A DNA stretch of 55,979 nucleotides, from NCBI GenBank assembly GCA_947306175.1, contig CAMZFV010000018.1, positions 1 through 55,979 on the forward strand, read 5' to 3'. Positions 17,361 through 26,500 of the stretch are shown here, piece by piece (within the stretch, counting starts at the first letter, position 1; every line of letters begins with the position of its first letter). The stretch comes from an uncultured Prevotellaceae bacterium (GTDB lineage: Bacteria; Bacteroidota; Bacteroidia; Bacteroidales; Muribaculaceae). The translations under genes were made by a program, and so were the position numbers. The notes beneath the pieces are model-generated. The model made no database searches. It was not told where the DNA came from and saw only the letters and a program-made list of their open reading frames with translations.

Positions 17361-18073
17361 TCGTACTTAGGGATTTTCAACGTGTTGTTGATGTGGCTGC
17401 CTCCGCCACCGTCATTCTCATACTCTATCTTGATGACGGCCGTGTCCTTGAGGAAGTCAACAGAGCCGATGGTCACCTTGTAGATATTCAGGCCCGTACG
17501 CTTGTGCAGGTCTTCGAGCAGCTCCTCGCGACGCTCGGGCGTGATCAGCTCGATGCGGTCATACAATATCAACTTGCTGGCCAGGCTGCGCTTCAGCACC
17601 AGGGCCTCGAACATCCAGATCAGCAGCGCAATCGCCACGTTGGGAATCAGCAGCTCGATGAAGCTCAACGAGTCGGCCAGCGCATTGATGACCGAGAGGC
17701 TGATGACACCGAACATATAGGACATCTCGCGCACGGGAATCGTCTCGGTGCGGTATCGCAGCACGCCGAAGATGGCAAACAATCCCAACGCGAAGCCGAT
17801 TTTCACCTTCACGCTGCCCAGCAGGTAGATCAGGAAGAAAATGCTCACGCTTAGCAATACGAGCGTGAAGAAGTAGTCCCTGCGGTGCGTCTTGCGGAAA
17901 TACAAGAAATAGACGATGAAGAACAGCACCAGTAGGAAGAACCCGAAACGTATCAACATCTCGGTGACTCCTGCCGCGTCAAACCATCGGAATCCTGCGG
18001 TGGCATGCTTGACGGCCTCATGAACGACATCGGCGCCGTCTTCCAGGCCTGTTAAATCCTGTAATAAAATCAT
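17333..18073 (-). CDS. DUF4956 inner-membrane protein
   Basis: A 246-aa protein. After an N-terminal amphipathic stretch come about four membrane helices: RFGFFLLVLFFIVYFLYF, YFFTLVLLSVSIFFLIYL, a re-entrant GFALGLFAIFGVLRYRT segment, and ELLIPNVAIALLIWMFEAL. A soluble C-terminal domain of about 90 residues follows (LITPERREELLEDL, NIYKVTIGSVDFLKDTA). The helix-GVLRYRTE-helix signature is that of DUF4956. Such proteins are often encoded beside VTC-domain proteins, as here, with an 11-bp gap. A natural guess is that it is the membrane partner of the polymerase, by analogy with the membrane part of the yeast VTC complex; this is unproven. Confidence 0.85.
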   Translation of the reverse strand: MILLQDLTGLEDGADVVHEAVKHATAGFRWFDAAGVTEMLIRFGFFLLVLFFIVYFLYFRKTHRRDYFFTLVLLSVSIFFLIYLLGSVKVKIGFALGLFAIFGVLRYRTETIPVREMSYMFGVISLSVINALADSLSFIELLIPNVAIALLIWMFEALVLKRSLASKLILYDRIELITPERREELLEDLHKRTGLNIYKVTIGSVDFLKDTAVIKIEYENDGGGGSHINNTLKIPKYEWQEVKENN

Positions 18074-18084
18074 CTTGGTGTTTT

Positions 18085-18900
18085 TTAGTTAGTTAATGTT
18101 GATTCTTGAATTTGTACCCTCGACAACAGGCGTTCCACTAGCCGCAGGCGCTCCTTGAAGTTGTTGCGTTTCAGCGACGGGTTGGTCATTGCCGACCCCA
18201 TGCAGTACTTGCTGAAACCGCTCGGCTTGATGCGCACCTCGCGCAACATCCCCATGATGGGCGATGGCTGCAGACCGTCGCGCTTCACTTCTATGATGGC
18301 CAGGCCGGTCAGGTCGGCCTCACGACCCGTCTTCAGGTTATGAAACCGCAAGTCGGTGTCGATGGTCACACGCTCGGTCTTGGCCTTGTTGACGAGCGTG
18401 ATGCGGTGGAAATGGTTCTCCAAGTGCTCGGTCAGGACGGTCGGGTCGTAGCGCAGGTGCTTGTGAAGGAACTCGTCATAGTGCCTGTACTGCTCGTCTT
18501 GGCGCAGGAAACGGATGCCGTGGTCGGGATTCATCGGGTCAAAGCCTACCATATCGACACGTTTCTTCTTGGTGCGCCCGTGGTTGTTTTTGGTCTTGAC
18601 CTCCAGGAAGTTCAGACCCGTGTCCACATAGGAGCGGATGCGCAGCTTCTGCCGTCCCGCATGGCCGTTCTGGTGCACGATGTACATGTTGTTGTCCGGC
18701 GTGTCAAAGTAGGCCGTGTAGTAGTGGGCGATGCGCTTGCCGTCCACCTCCTGAGCGCGGTAGTCGTCACGGGCAAGCATCAACAGCAGCCTGAGCCGAT
18801 CAACCGTCGTGACAAACTTGGTGTCAGTGCGGTTCATCAGCTTGATGCCACTCATCTCGTCGAGAGAGATAGGCTGGTAGGATGTGATGATGCTCGTCAT
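18085..18900 (-). CDS. VTC-domain polyphosphate-polymerase-like protein
   Basis: A 271-aa protein that is almost entirely a VTC / triphosphate-tunnel domain, the fold that makes polyphosphate from ATP in the yeast Vtc4 protein. The expected basic tunnel residues are visible in order: RTDTK (Arg24, Lys28), RIRSY (Arg87, Arg89), EVKTK with GRTKKKR (Lys102, Lys111-113), DTDLRF (Arg185), the metal-binding-type IEVKRDG (Glu204, Lys206) and SGFSKY (Lys231). No membrane segment or SPX domain is present, so it is probably cytoplasmic and docks on the DUF4956 protein encoded next. It is the first gene of the operon. Its ATG is only 7 bp from the -7 box, so the mRNA may be leaderless. Confidence 0.87.
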   Translation of the reverse strand: MTSIITSYQPISLDEMSGIKLMNRTDTKFVTTVDRLRLLLMLARDDYRAQEVDGKRIAHYYTAYFDTPDNNMYIVHQNGHAGRQKLRIRSYVDTGLNFLEVKTKNNHGRTKKKRVDMVGFDPMNPDHGIRFLRQDEQYRHYDEFLHKHLRYDPTVLTEHLENHFHRITLVNKAKTERVTIDTDLRFHNLKTGREADLTGLAIIEVKRDGLQPSPIMGMLREVRIKPSGFSKYCMGSAMTNPSLKRNNFKERLRLVERLLSRVQIQESTLTN

Positions 18901-18907
18901 TGCGCCG

Positions 18908-18915
18908 CAAAATTA
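18908..18915 (-). promoter_or_regulatory. -7 box TAATTTTG of the VTC operon
   Basis: On the minus strand TAATTTTG is followed by CGGCGCA and then the ATG. With a start site about 4-7 bp downstream of the box, the 5' leader would be nearly absent. No strong -33 TTTG is seen. Confidence 0.6.
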
Positions 18916-18991
18916 TATCAATAAAACGTGATTTAAGCTAATGAATTGTAAAAAATGCAGTGAAAATCAATAAAATAGTTAGATTCATCAA

Positions 18992-19024
18992 CAAAAGGAG
19001 CGGGATTTCACACATCCCTCTCCT
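18992..19024 (-). terminator. Terminator after the DUF4923 gene
   Basis: On the minus strand AGGAGAGGGAT pairs with ATCCCGCTCCT (one mismatch), followed by TTTTG. It separates this gene from the VTC operon promoter. Confidence 0.7.
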
Positions 19025-19059
19025 ATAATTGAGTTACTTGATATGCTCTTCGATAAGGA

Positions 19060-19752
19060 TTACCTGGCAGGAGTCAACTCAAAGCCCAGACGAACGCCAT
19101 CGTACTGCTTGCTCAGGTCGCCAACGGTCTGCAACGTGCTGTTGCCGCTGATGGCTGCAGCAGCCTGCAGCACCTTCAACAGGTTCTTGCTCTCGAAGGT
19201 GAGGCCCATGCCGTTGGTGCAACGGGTAACGTAGGCGTTGGTCGAGAACAGCATCGTCTGCAGCTTGATGGTGCCGCTCGACGGATCAAACGAGTAGGTG
19301 CCGCTCAAGGGGATGCCCCTGATCTTGCCCGAGAACTGATGGTCCTGAGTGAACTGGAACACCGAGTTCTGTGAACTGATGCCCACGCTATTGTAAACGG
19401 GCATCAGTTTCTCGTTGATGTTGGCTGCGGCGATGGCACCACCAGCCTTGGCCAGCAGGTTCTCGCTGGTGAATGCGCAGGCGGGCTGGTAATAGACCCA
19501 AGTGCCATACAGATCCTGCTCGCTCAGCTTCACGCTGCCGATGACCAGATCCAGCAGGCCGTCAACGGTGTTCTGTGAGCCCAGTGTGCCCAGCACGCCA
19601 CCGAGCACGCTGCCCAGGATGTCGCCTAAGCCGCCGCCGTTACCCGAGCCGTTGCCCGTTGTGTCACCACCCAATCCTCCAAGCAATCCGGTATTACATC
19701 CGGATGCCAGCAGCAAGACCGCTGCCAATACGGTAGTATAAATCTTCTTCAT
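19060..19752 (-). CDS. DUF4923 family lipoprotein
   Basis: A 230-aa lipoprotein with lipobox ASGC (Cys19). A flexible Gly/Thr-rich linker (GNGSGNGGGLGDILGSVLGG) leads to a compact domain with LYGTWVYYQPACAFTSEN and a lipocalin-like FQFTQDHQFSGKIRGIPLSG. It ends GVRLGFELTPAR. This pattern matches the Bacteroidales DUF4923 family, whose function is unknown. It has its own promoter and terminator and is therefore monocistronic. Confidence 0.85.
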   Translation of the reverse strand: MKKIYTTVLAAVLLLASGCNTGLLGGLGGDTTGNGSGNGGGLGDILGSVLGGVLGTLGSQNTVDGLLDLVIGSVKLSEQDLYGTWVYYQPACAFTSENLLAKAGGAIAAANINEKLMPVYNSVGISSQNSVFQFTQDHQFSGKIRGIPLSGTYSFDPSSGTIKLQTMLFSTNAYVTRCTNGMGLTFESKNLLKVLQAAAAISGNSTLQTVGDLSKQYDGVRLGFELTPAR

Positions 19753-19797
19753 ATTGCCTTAATCATTAAATGGTTAATAATTCTTGTTTTATTGCCG

Positions 19798-19805
19798 CAA
19801 ATATA
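19798..19805 (-). promoter_or_regulatory. -7 box TATATTTG of the DUF4923 gene
   Basis: An exact TAnnTTTG match on the minus strand, 45 bp before the ATG. Confidence 0.6.
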
Positions 19806-19970
19806 ATGAAAATTCTCAAATTCAACTCTTTTTTACAATCTTTTTCAACATTTGCACGTTTTTGCTGGGCCTGTCAGTCTGTTAGCCATGACTTGTGTCA
19901 TGCGTTCCCAGCAAGGTGGGCCGTAGGCCAGCACAAGGCCAGCGGTCTGTGTGGCATGGGGCATAATAAC

Positions 19971-19998
19971 CAAAAAGAGGCTGCTCACGCAGTCTCTT
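19971..19998 (-). terminator. Terminator of the tRNA-Asn pair
   Basis: On the minus strand AAGAGACTGC pairs with GCAGCCTCTT (one G-U type mismatch) around GTGA, followed by TTTTTGG. Confidence 0.75.
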
Positions 19999-20000
19999 CC

Positions 20001-20077
20001 TGGCGCTTCTTCTTGGACTTGAACCAAGGACCCCCTGATTAACAGTCAGATGCTCTAACCAACTGAGCTAAAGAAGC
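20001..20077 (-). tRNA. tRNA-Asn (GTT), copy 1, CCA encoded
   Basis: The acceptor stem GCTTCTT pairs with AAGAAGC. The D arm is AGCTCAGTTGGTTAGAGC, the anticodon loop is CTGTTAA with anticodon GTT, and the T loop is GGTTCAAGTCC. The discriminator is G and the next three bases encode CCA. The tRNA body is identical to copy 2. Confidence 0.95.
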
Positions 20078-20109
20078 AATCCTCTCTTAAATATCTATCT
20101 ATTATGTTG

Positions 20110-20183
20110 CGCTTCTTCTTGGACTTGAACCAAGGACCCCCTGATTAACAGTCAGATGCTCTAACCAACTGAGCTAAAGAAGC
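20110..20183 (-). tRNA. tRNA-Asn (GTT), copy 2
   Basis: The 73-nt body and G discriminator are identical to copy 1. The three bases after the discriminator are CAA, so CCA must be added or repaired by nucleotidyltransferase. It is first in the pair and lies 32 bp from copy 1. Confidence 0.95.
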
Positions 20184-20225
20184 TTTTCAGCACCCTTGCG
20201 GCTAACCCTGCCGAAAAATGCGGTG

Positions 20226-20233
20226 CAAAGATA
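20226..20233 (-). promoter_or_regulatory. -7 box TATCTTTG of the tRNA-Asn pair
   Basis: An exact TAnnTTTG match on the minus strand, 42 bp before the first tRNA. Confidence 0.6.
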
Positions 20234-20370
20234 GTGCCAATAATTGAACTGTGCAATAAAAAAATGAAAAAACTTGCTTTTTTTCGTTCAATCCATGTTT
20301 TTTTGGATGGCAAAATGCTTGCATTTCAGGGAATAGTAGTATTTTCGCAGCCAAATACATCCATCAGATA

Positions 20371-22101
20371 ATGAAAAAGACGCTCAATTATATCGCATGG
20401 GCCTGCATCGTGGCAGCCCTCGCAGCACCGGTAGCCCTCGCCGACGACGAGAAGGCGGTGAACGATGATGCCGCTGTGGCACGCTGTCTGGACATCTTCA
20501 ACACCCTGTACAAGGAGTTGAACACGTTCTACGTGGATACCATCGATGCCCAAAAGACCATCGAGAACGCCATCAACGCGATGCTCGACGACATTGACCC
20601 CTACACCGAGTACATCCCCGCTAAGGAGACCGACGAGTTCATGACCATCAGCACTGGAGAGTATGGCGGCATCGGCAGCTACCTGATGGAGCGCACCGTC
20701 GGTGGTAAGAAGGGCGTCTATATCAGCGGCCCCTACGAGAACAGCCCTGCCGCACGCGCGGGCCTGCGCTCGGGCGACCGTATCATTATGATCGACGGCG
20801 ACAGTACGGCGACGTGGACCAGCGACCAGGTGAGCAAGCGCCTCAAGGGTCAGGCCAACACCCACTTGACGGTGACCGTCGTGCGCCCCTATGACGAGGA
20901 CAGCGTCAAGACCTTCTCCTTCAACCGCGAGACCATCAGCGTCAACCCCGTGCCTTACTACGGTGTGACGCGCGACAATATCGGCTATATCGACCTGACG
21001 ACCTTCAATGAGAAGTCGGCACAGCAGGTGCGCGACGCCCTCATCGAGTTGAAGAAGGACTCCCGGGTGAAAAACATCGTCCTGGACCTGCGCAGCAATG
21101 GCGGCGGCATCGTCGAGGGAGCCATCCAGATCGTGGGCTACTTCGTCCCCAAGGGCACCCAGGTGCTCGTGATGCGTGGCCGCGACAAATCGACCGAGCG
21201 CACCTATAAGACCACCGTAGATCCCATCGACACCGAGATTCCCCTGGCAGTCCTCATCGACGGCGGCTCGGCCAGCGCCAGCGAAATCACCGCAGGCGCC
21301 CTGCAGGACCTGGACCGTGCGGTCATCATCGGCAACCGCTCCTTCGGTAAAGGACTGGTGCAATCCACCCGCTCCTTGCCCTACGACGGGATGCTCAAGG
21401 TCACCATCGCCAAGTATTACATTCCCAGCGGACGCCTCATCCAGGAGGTTGATTACGGCAAGCGCAACGCCGACGGCACCTACAAAAAGACCACGACCGA
21501 CAGCACGGCACGCATCTTCCACACCGCCCATGGGCGAGAGGTGCGCGAGGGCGGCGGCATCGACCCCGATCTCAAGGTGGAGCCCCGTGAGCTGAAGCGC
21601 ATCGTCTATAACATCATGCGCGACCACTGGGACTTCGACTTCGCCACCAAGTATGTCGCCGAGCACGGCAACGAAATCGCCAACCCCGCCGACTTCAAGG
21701 TGACCGATGAGATCTTCAACGAGTTCAAGCAGTTTATCAACGCCGATAAGTTCGAGTACGACAAGGTGTGTGAGCAGCAGCTCGCCGCCCTGCGCAAGAC
21801 CGCCACTGCCGAGGGCTACATGAACGACTCCACCGCCGCCCAGTTCGACCGTCTCGAAGCCATGCTCAAGCATGACCTCGACCACGACCTCGACCTGCAC
21901 CGCCGTGACATTTCTTATCTCCTCGGCCAGGAAATCATGGACCGCCTCTACTACCAGCGCGGCCAGGTCGAGCTCTCCATCAAGGACGACGAGTACCTCG
22001 ACAAAGCCAAGGAAATGTTCAACAAACCCGGCGAATACAACCGCCTCCTCAACCTCCCCACCAAGAAATCCACTCCCAAATCCAAAAAGAAAAACAAATA
22101 G
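20371..22101 (+). CDS. S41-family C-terminal processing protease (CtpA/Prc-like)
   Basis: A 576-aa protein with a signal peptide ending near PVALA, so it is periplasmic. An N-terminal helical part (YTEYIPAKETDEF) is followed by a PDZ domain at about residues 95-180 (GVYISGPYENSPAARAGLRS) and the S41 core. The core has the nucleophile in GGSASASE (Ser302) and the general-base lysine in SFGKGLVQ (Lys327). The C-terminal 130 residues are helical and basic at the end (KSTPKSKKKNK). These enzymes degrade or trim envelope proteins from the C-terminus. The gene appears monocistronic. Copy B of the palindromic element follows. Confidence 0.93.
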   Translation: MKKTLNYIAWACIVAALAAPVALADDEKAVNDDAAVARCLDIFNTLYKELNTFYVDTIDAQKTIENAINAMLDDIDPYTEYIPAKETDEFMTISTGEYGGIGSYLMERTVGGKKGVYISGPYENSPAARAGLRSGDRIIMIDGDSTATWTSDQVSKRLKGQANTHLTVTVVRPYDEDSVKTFSFNRETISVNPVPYYGVTRDNIGYIDLTTFNEKSAQQVRDALIELKKDSRVKNIVLDLRSNGGGIVEGAIQIVGYFVPKGTQVLVMRGRDKSTERTYKTTVDPIDTEIPLAVLIDGGSASASEITAGALQDLDRAVIIGNRSFGKGLVQSTRSLPYDGMLKVTIAKYYIPSGRLIQEVDYGKRNADGTYKKTTTDSTARIFHTAHGREVREGGGIDPDLKVEPRELKRIVYNIMRDHWDFDFATKYVAEHGNEIANPADFKVTDEIFNEFKQFINADKFEYDKVCEQQLAALRKTATAEGYMNDSTAAQFDRLEAMLKHDLDHDLDLHRRDISYLLGQEIMDRLYYQRGQVELSIKDDEYLDKAKEMFNKPGEYNRLLNLPTKKSTPKSKKKNK

Positions 22102-22128
22102 GTTCAACCTAGCATCCGCGCTCGTTCT

Positions 22129-22215
22129 AAAAGGAAGACAATAAACACAAAAAATACAATGGCATCCGCATTCGGTGCTCACCGTTGTGTTTATTGTATT
22201 TGTTGTTTTCCTTTT
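22129..22215. repeat. Palindromic element, copy B (31-bp arms)
   Basis: The arms at 22129-22159 and 22185-22215 match as inverted repeats at 26 of 31 positions. They share the AAAAGGAARACAA core, a GGCATCCGCA box and CACCGTTGT with copy A at 13756-13911. It has no coding capacity. Confidence 0.75.
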
Positions 22216-22272
22216 GGTTGTTGGTGGGGTAGTTTGTTGTTGTGGTTGTTGTGGAGTTTGGGGAATAATGAG

Positions 22273-22280
22273 TACCTTTG
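22273..22280 (+). promoter_or_regulatory. -7 box TACCTTTG before the YhcG-type gene
   Basis: An exact TAnnTTTG match 26 bp before the ATG at 22307, within a GT-rich stretch offering several possible TTG -33 elements. Confidence 0.55.
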
Positions 22281-22306
22281 CAATTCAATAATAATTCTTT
22301 TCAACA

Positions 22307-23410
22307 ATGAGCGAATTGATTGACATAGACAGCAAAGTAACTTCGCTGTATGAGAAAGTGTCGATGCTGATAGAACAAGCCCGGCGTCATGTGGCAACCA
22401 CTGTCAATACGACTGAGGTATATACAAAGTTTTATGTGGGGCAATATATCGTAGAGGATGAGCAGCAGGGAAAGCATAGGGCTCAATATGGGCAACAAGT
22501 GTTGCAGTCCCTGTCAAATCGGTTAACTGCCCGTTTTGGCAAAGGCTGGTCGGTAGAGAGTCTAAAATTATGTCGCCGTTTCTATATAGTTTATAGCAAT
22601 TCGGTAACCAGTGGTTACCCAAATTCTAGTGTAAAAGAAAACCAGTGGTTACCAAATTTGAGACAAACAAATGATATTTATCCCAATTTCACGTTATCTT
22701 GGTCCCATTACCTTATATTGATGCGTGTTGATAATCCTGATGCTCGCAGTTTTTATGAAATAGAATGTGGCCAACAACAGTGGTCTAAACGCCAATTAAG
22801 CCGTCAAGTGGGTAGCAGTCTATATGAGCGTTTGGCATTAAGTCGAGATAAGGAGTCTGTCATGAGATTGGCGCGTGAGGGACAGACGGTAGAGAAGCCT
22901 TCGGATATCATTAAGAATCCCATAACTCTTGAGTTCTTGGGTTTGAAACCTGATGTGTCTTATACAGAGTCAAAATTGGAGAATGCCATTATCAACAAAA
23001 TGCAACAGTTCTTGCTTGAACTGGGCAAAGGATTTCTCTTTGAGGCTAGGCAAAAACGGTTTACCTTTGACGAGCAACATTTCTATGTTGATTTGGTGTT
23101 TTATAATCGATTATTGCAATGCTATGTACTTGTTGACCTGAAGACAGATAAGCTTACCCATCAAGATTTGGGGCAGATGCAGATGTATGTCAATTATTAT
23201 GATCGCTATGTTAGACAAGAATTCGAAAAACCAACCATCGGAATACTTCTGTGTGAAAGTAAAAATGATGCCCTTGTAGAGTTGACTTTGCCAAAGGATG
23301 CTAACATCTATGCTTCAGCCTATCAACTTTATCTTCCAGATAAGTTATTGTTACAATCTAAATTGAAGCAATGGATAGATGAATTTCAGGAAATCTCTGA
23401 AATAGAATGA
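22307..23410 (+). CDS. YhcG-type PDDEXK nuclease (DUF1016)
   Basis: A 367-aa protein. The N-terminal helical DUF1016 part (YTKFYVGQYIVEDEQQGK, LSRQVGSSLYERLALS) is followed by a PDDEXK nuclease domain at about residues 215-345. The probable catalytic set is Asp262 (FYVDLVFYN) and Asp277-Leu-Lys279 (VLVDLKTD). Such proteins are widespread, scattered and often near restriction or mobile genes; the biological role is not settled. The gene is clearly more AT-rich than its neighbours (S41 protease and mfd) and stands alone with its own promoter. It sits directly after a palindromic repeat, all consistent with horizontal arrival. Confidence 0.88.
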   Translation: MSELIDIDSKVTSLYEKVSMLIEQARRHVATTVNTTEVYTKFYVGQYIVEDEQQGKHRAQYGQQVLQSLSNRLTARFGKGWSVESLKLCRRFYIVYSNSVTSGYPNSSVKENQWLPNLRQTNDIYPNFTLSWSHYLILMRVDNPDARSFYEIECGQQQWSKRQLSRQVGSSLYERLALSRDKESVMRLAREGQTVEKPSDIIKNPITLEFLGLKPDVSYTESKLENAIINKMQQFLLELGKGFLFEARQKRFTFDEQHFYVDLVFYNRLLQCYVLVDLKTDKLTHQDLGQMQMYVNYYDRYVRQEFEKPTIGILLCESKNDALVELTLPKDANIYASAYQLYLPDKLLLQSKLKQWIDEFQEISEIE

Positions 23411-23511
23411 TAGAAACAAAGGATAGATAATACTGGCAACAAAAAAATAGCGTCTTAGCGACTTAGCGTGAGAATTGTCGGATGCCCGCTGAGGATTAGA
23501 TACTAAGAAAC

Positions 23512-26500
23512 ATGGAGATACAGGCGTTGTGTGACATATTTAATCGCAAGGGGCGGGTGACGGCGTTATCCAAGTTGCTGGATGGCGGTGCCGGCAATGC
23601 AGTGATTGACGGGTTGTCGGGGTCCAGCGCAGCGATGCTGTTTGCGCGGTTACCGCAGCGCGGTTGTCCGTACCTGATTGTCGTGAATGACCTGGATGAG
23701 GCGGGGTATATGTACAACGACCTGTGCCAAATCGTGGGTGACAAGCAGGTGCTGTTTTTCCCGTCGGGCTACAAGCGCGACATTAAATACGGCCAGGTGG
23801 ACGCTCCGAACGAGATCCTGCGCACCGAGGTGCTGAACCGCTGGTATGACGACGTGGCAGTGCGCTGGGTGGTGACCTATCCTGAGGCACTTGCGGAGCG
23901 TGTGCGGCGCCGCGAGGATGTGGAGGCGAGCACCGTGCAACTCAAGACGGGTGGCACCGCTGACCTGACTGAGGTGGCGGCACGGCTGCGCGAACTGGGC
24001 TTCACGGCGACCGACTACGTCTATGAGCCTGGACAGTATAGCGTGCGCGGCTCCATCCTCGACGTCTTTTCCTACAGCAACGAGTTGCCTTACCGCATCG
24101 ACTTCTGGGGCGATGACATCGACTCGATACGCACGTTTAACGTCGAGACCCAGTTGAGCGAGGAGCACCTGGAGCAGGTGAGCATCCTGAACAACAGCCC
24201 GTCGGGCGGTGGCCGTGAGGACAACGTGTCGCTGCTGGACTACATCGGCGACGACACCATTGTGCTGTGCCGCAGCGAGCAGTGGCTGACGACGCGCATC
24301 CGCGAGATTGCCCGCGAAGGCATGTCGGCCAGCGCACTCATCGCCGACGAGGGCGATACCCAGGCCACTAACAAGGTGGTGGATGCCGACCTGTTTGTCC
24401 AGCGCCTGAACCAGTTGCGGCGCATCGGCTTCGTGGCTGGCGAGGCGGCATCCGAAAAGGGCATCAAACGCTTGACGCTGCACTGCAAGCCCCAAGGCAT
24501 ATACCACAAGAACTTCGACCTCATTGGGCAGTCGTTCGCCGACTTCCTTTCCAAGGGCTACAGGCTCATCATCCTGAGCGACAGCGCCAAGCAGATCGAG
24601 AGGTTGCGCAACATCTTTGAGGACCGCGGCGATGACATCACCTTCGAGCCCGTGCTGAGAACGCTGCACGAGGGGTTTGTCGATGACGACCTGAAGCTGT
24701 GCGTCTTTACCGACCACCAGATATTTGACCGTTTCCACAAGTACAACCTCAAGAGCGACCGCGCCCGTTCGGGCAAGCTCGCCCTGTCGCTCAAGGAACT
24801 GAACCAGATCGAGAAGGGCGACTACATCGTGCATGAGGACCTGGGCGTGGGCAAGTTCGGCGGCCTGATCCGCACCTCGATGAACGGCACGCCGCAGGAG
24901 ATGATCAAGCTCACCTACCTGAACGGCGACGAGGCCTACGTCTCGATCCACTCACTGCACAAACTCTCGAAATACCGCAGCAAGGAAGGCGAGGCGCCGC
25001 GCCTCAACCGCTTAGGCAGCAATGCCTGGGCAAGAATCAAGTCGCGCACCAAGAGCCGCCTGAAGGACATCGCCCGCGAACTCATCCGCCTGTATGCCGC
25101 GCGGCGCGAGCAGCAGGGCTTTGCCTACACGCCCGACGGCTACCTGCAGCAGGAGCTGGAGGCCTCGTTCATCTATGAGGACACGCCTGACCAGCTGACG
25201 GCGACCCAGGCCGTCAAGGCCGACATGGAGAGCGGGAAACCGATGGACAGACTCATCTGTGGTGACGTGGGCTTCGGCAAGACCGAAATCGCCATCCGCG
25301 CCGCCTTTAAGGCCGCCACCGACGGCAAGCAGACCGCCGTGCTCGTGCCGACGACGGTGCTGGCGTTCCAGCATTACCGCACCTTCAGCGATCGCCTGAA
25401 AGACTTCCCCGTGCGGGTGGATTACCTGAGCCGCGCCCGCAAGCCTAAAGAAGTGAAACAGATCCTTGCCGACCTCAAGGAGGGCAAGATTGATATCCTG
25501 ATTGGTACTCACAAACTCATCGGCAAGACCGTGCAGTTCCATGACCTGGGCCTGCTGGTGGTGGACGAGGAGCAGAAGTTTGGTGTCGCCGTCAAGGACA
25601 AACTCAAGCAGATGAAGCTCAACGTCGATACGCTGACGATGAGCGCCACGCCCATCCCGCGCACGCTGCAGTTCTCGCTGATGGGCGCCCGTGACCTGAG
25701 CACGCTGAGCACACCGCCCGCCAACCGCTATCCCATCCTCACCACGGTGGGCACGCTCAACGACGACATTGTCGCCGAGGCCATCAACTTTGAGTTGTCG
25801 CGCAACGGGCAGGTCTTTTTCGTCAACCACCGCATCGAGCAGCTGGAGCAGTTGGAGAACATGATACACCGCGTGGTGCCCGATGCCCGTGTCGCCGTGG
25901 GCCACGGCCAGATGCCGCCCGAGCGGCTGGAGCAGACGATCATCGACTTCGGCAACCACGACTACGATGTGCTGCTCTCGACGACCATCATCGAGAACGG
26001 CATCGACATGCCCAATGTCAATACCATTATCATCAACAACGCTGACCGCTACGGCTTGAGCGACCTGCATCAGCTGAGGGGCAGGGTAGGGCGCAGCAGC
26101 CGCAAGGCCTTCTGCTATCTGCTCGTGCCGGCTGGCAAACCGCTGGCTACCGATGCCCGCCGCCGCTTGCAGGCCATCGAGAGCTTTAGCGACCTGGGGG
26201 CAGGCATCCAGATTGCCATGCAAGACCTGGACATCCGTGGCGCGGGCAACCTGCTGGGTGCCGAACAGAGCGGTTTCATCGCCGATTTGGGCTATGAGAC
26301 CTACCAGCGCGTCCTCAAGGAGGCTGTTACAGAACTGCGCAACGAGGAGTTTGCCGACACCTTCGCCGCTATCAATGTCGAAGGCGACGGAGAGGATGGA
26401 GGGACGGAATTTGTCACCGACTGCGTGGTCGATACCGACCTGGAACTGATGTTCCCCGCCAGCTATGTGCCGCAGGAGAACGAGCGCATCACCCTGTACC

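Noticed and set aside
19770..20042. Plus-strand 90-codon ORF running into the tRNA-Asn gene
   Set aside because: It overlaps a tRNA terminator and a tRNA on the other strand and has no conserved features.
20326..20370. Possible promoter TATTTTCG before the S41 protease gene
   Set aside because: It has one mismatch in the critical TTTG part and no -33 element at the usual distance, so it was not listed.
23440..23480. CTTAGCGA/CTTAGCGT tandem repeat before mfd
   Set aside because: Only two units with uneven spacing; too short to support as an element on its own.
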